DNA of 6,055 nt, taken from Bacteroidota bacterium (GTDB lineage Bacteria > Bacteroidota > Rhodothermia > Balneolales > Balneolaceae). Of the stretch, positions 4,961-6,055 are shown piece after piece. The position numbers and the translations under genes were made by a program. The stretch covers positions 1-6,055 of the forward strand of contig JAGXIS010000058.1 in NCBI GenBank assembly GCA_024635465.1. The letters are read 5' to 3'. The notes under the pieces were generated by a model. The model had not been told where the DNA came from. It did no database searches and saw only the letters and a program-made list of their open reading frames with translations. Numbering within the stretch: the stretch's first letter is position 1; each line of letters begins with the position of its first letter.

Positions 4961-6055
4961 TCTATATCCTATCCATATGGTTCTTTTCTTTATTCTTGAT
5001 GTCAAATGCAGAAATGAGCATTGAGCACCCGGAGACTATTGATATGGGTAAGTATCAAGATATTTCGCCCCCCTTTATTCAATCCACCGAAAACGATACG
5101 ATTGTTTATAAAAAAGTGGAGCCTGTCTTTTTTCCTGAAACGGTTCCGTTAGTTACGACCGCCGATACTTTGAATCGATCCGAACTGAGATGGGAGGCTC
5201 CGATAACAGCAGAGGCTGAAATAATTAGACCTGATACGGTTCATGTCTGGTCGTACAATATATCGGATCGATATGAATTAGCGGAGACAGATAGTACACT
5301 GAGATGGGTCAATATGCTGAATATGGCTGACCGATTTCATCAAGAGAGAGGGGCTATTACATATAGAATGGGCACAGTTGGCAGAATGGATGGCATTGAA
5401 CTTCATGCATTTGAGACCCGACATATGAATTTGGAGATGGAAGGGTTGCAATTAAATGATCCTCTGACCGGTGCAGTTAATTGGAATCGGTTGCCTATTC
5501 ACAAAATTTCTACCTTGACAGAAAGGGATTATGGCGGAACTTATCGTGCTAGAACCCGACTAAGAGATCATTATCTGACACAGCCCAGAACCTATCTCAA
5601 TTTTGACGAGAGCAAACATAACTATCGAAGCCTGGAGTTTGCATTCACCCAGAATTTTAGAAATACGACAAACCTGGAGCTTTCATTTTGGGATCGAAGG
5701 GATGGTGGAGCATACAGTAGACAAGAGATTGTAGGGCGTCAGGTCGTAGCCAGACTCTATCATCAACTCAATGATAAATGGTTGTTAAAAGCGGCCTACA
5801 TTGACAATTCGATCGAACGGCAGGAGCCATTCGGTTATTCCATTTCAAATCCGGCACTATTTGCATTCAATCGTTTTTCAGCATCAGCCTTGCAGGGGGG
5901 TGCAAATGGAGATCAATCATCAAAAGATATCTATCTCCAGGCTCATTACAGGGATTCAACTCACTCAAATGTATCATCTAAAATAGGTCTGCATTATCAA
6001 ATAGATAAGTGGTTATTGAACAGTGCTGTGGATTCTGTTTCAACAGATTTTCAAC
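4957..6055 (+). CDS. Putative outer-membrane beta-barrel protein with a TonB-receptor-plug-like segment (3' end beyond window)
   Basis: The reading frame stays open from a TTG at 4957 to the window end (366 codons) and is not complete. The TTG overlaps the cinA stop (TTGA). From it comes a hydrophobic segment, IYILSIWFFSLFLM (2-15), ending in SNA (16-18), which looks like a signal peptide cut after Ala18. ATG codons at 4999 and 5014 would lose this segment, so TTG is preferred, although the signal has no Lys or Arg before its core. Residues 20-125 form a polar region without a recognised domain. Residues 139-187 (GTVGRMDGIEL, then LNDPLTGAVNWNRLPIHKI) resemble the end of a TonB-dependent receptor plug. 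From about 195 the sequence has alternating polar and aromatic strands typical of an outer-membrane barrel. No TonB box or carboxypeptidase-like domain is seen. The ligand is unknown; an uncharacterised barrel or porin-like protein is equally possible. Confidence 0.78.
   Translation, partial: MIYILSIWFFSLFLMSNAEMSIEHPETIDMGKYQDISPPFIQSTENDTIVYKKVEPVFFPETVPLVTTADTLNRSELRWEAPITAEAEIIRPDTVHVWSYNISDRYELAETDSTLRWVNMLNMADRFHQERGAITYRMGTVGRMDGIELHAFETRHMNLEMEGLQLNDPLTGAVNWNRLPIHKISTLTERDYGGTYRARTRLRDHYLTQPRTYLNFDESKHNYRSLEFAFTQNFRNTTNLELSFWDRRDGGAYSRQEIVGRQVVARLYHQLNDKWLLKAAYIDNSIERQEPFGYSISNPALFAFNRFSASALQGGANGDQSSKDIYLQAHYRDSTHSNVSSKIGLHYQIDKWLLNSAVDSVSTDFQ

Noticed and set aside
5801..5986. Plus-strand open frame of 61 codons in another frame
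   Set aside because: It lies inside the long uninterrupted frame that starts at 4957, which has the better coding character.
1..6055. A new defence, mobile or biosynthetic system
   Set aside because: All but two genes are recognisable housekeeping or envelope functions in compact operons, and there are no mobility genes, long repeats or abrupt composition changes.

Overview
The window reads as ordinary chromosomal housekeeping DNA from a Gram-negative, AT-rich bacterium of the broad Bacteroidota/Balneolota/Rhodothermota kind. The reasons are a lipoprotein signal with a short lipobox, an outer-membrane beta-barrel-type protein, A/T-rich translation-start regions with little Shine-Dalgarno sequence, and a PyrE catalytic loop of the form YVRSKAKAYGLGNQIEG. 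The phylum assignment is inferred from these protein features and could be wrong. No RNA gene, mobile element, CRISPR array or phage gene was seen.

Layout. Positions 1-3420 are all minus strand. Reading in the direction of transcription, the genes are pgsA (3420-2830), pgpA (2833-2354), a 187-bp gap, pyrE (2166-1525), a 158-residue gene of unknown function (1537-1061), a two-domain FKBP-type prolyl isomerase lipoprotein (1025-180), a 144-bp gap, and the first codons of a probable miaB that runs off the left edge (35-1). A 253-bp divergent intergenic region (3421-3673) separates these from the plus-strand pair cinA (3674-4960) and an open-ended exported outer-membrane-type gene (4957-6055).

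How the genes fit together. PgsA and PgpA catalyse consecutive steps of phosphatidylglycerol synthesis, and their genes overlap by 4 bp (ATGA). PyrE makes orotidine monophosphate in pyrimidine synthesis; its gene overlaps the unknown gene by 13 bp and the FKBP gene follows after 35 bp, so the three probably form one transcript. CinA is a two-domain protein linked to pyridine nucleotide repair and salvage. Its stop codon overlaps (TTGA) the likely TTG start of the next gene, which has a signal peptide, a TonB-receptor-plug-like segment and beta-strand-rich sequence.

I did not find convincing evidence of a new multi-gene system. The points most worth a second look are the uncharacterised plug-like protein coupled to cinA, the unknown gene embedded in the pyrE transcript, the paired hairpins in the pyrE leader (one faintly like a PyrR binding loop), and the degenerate first FKBP domain.
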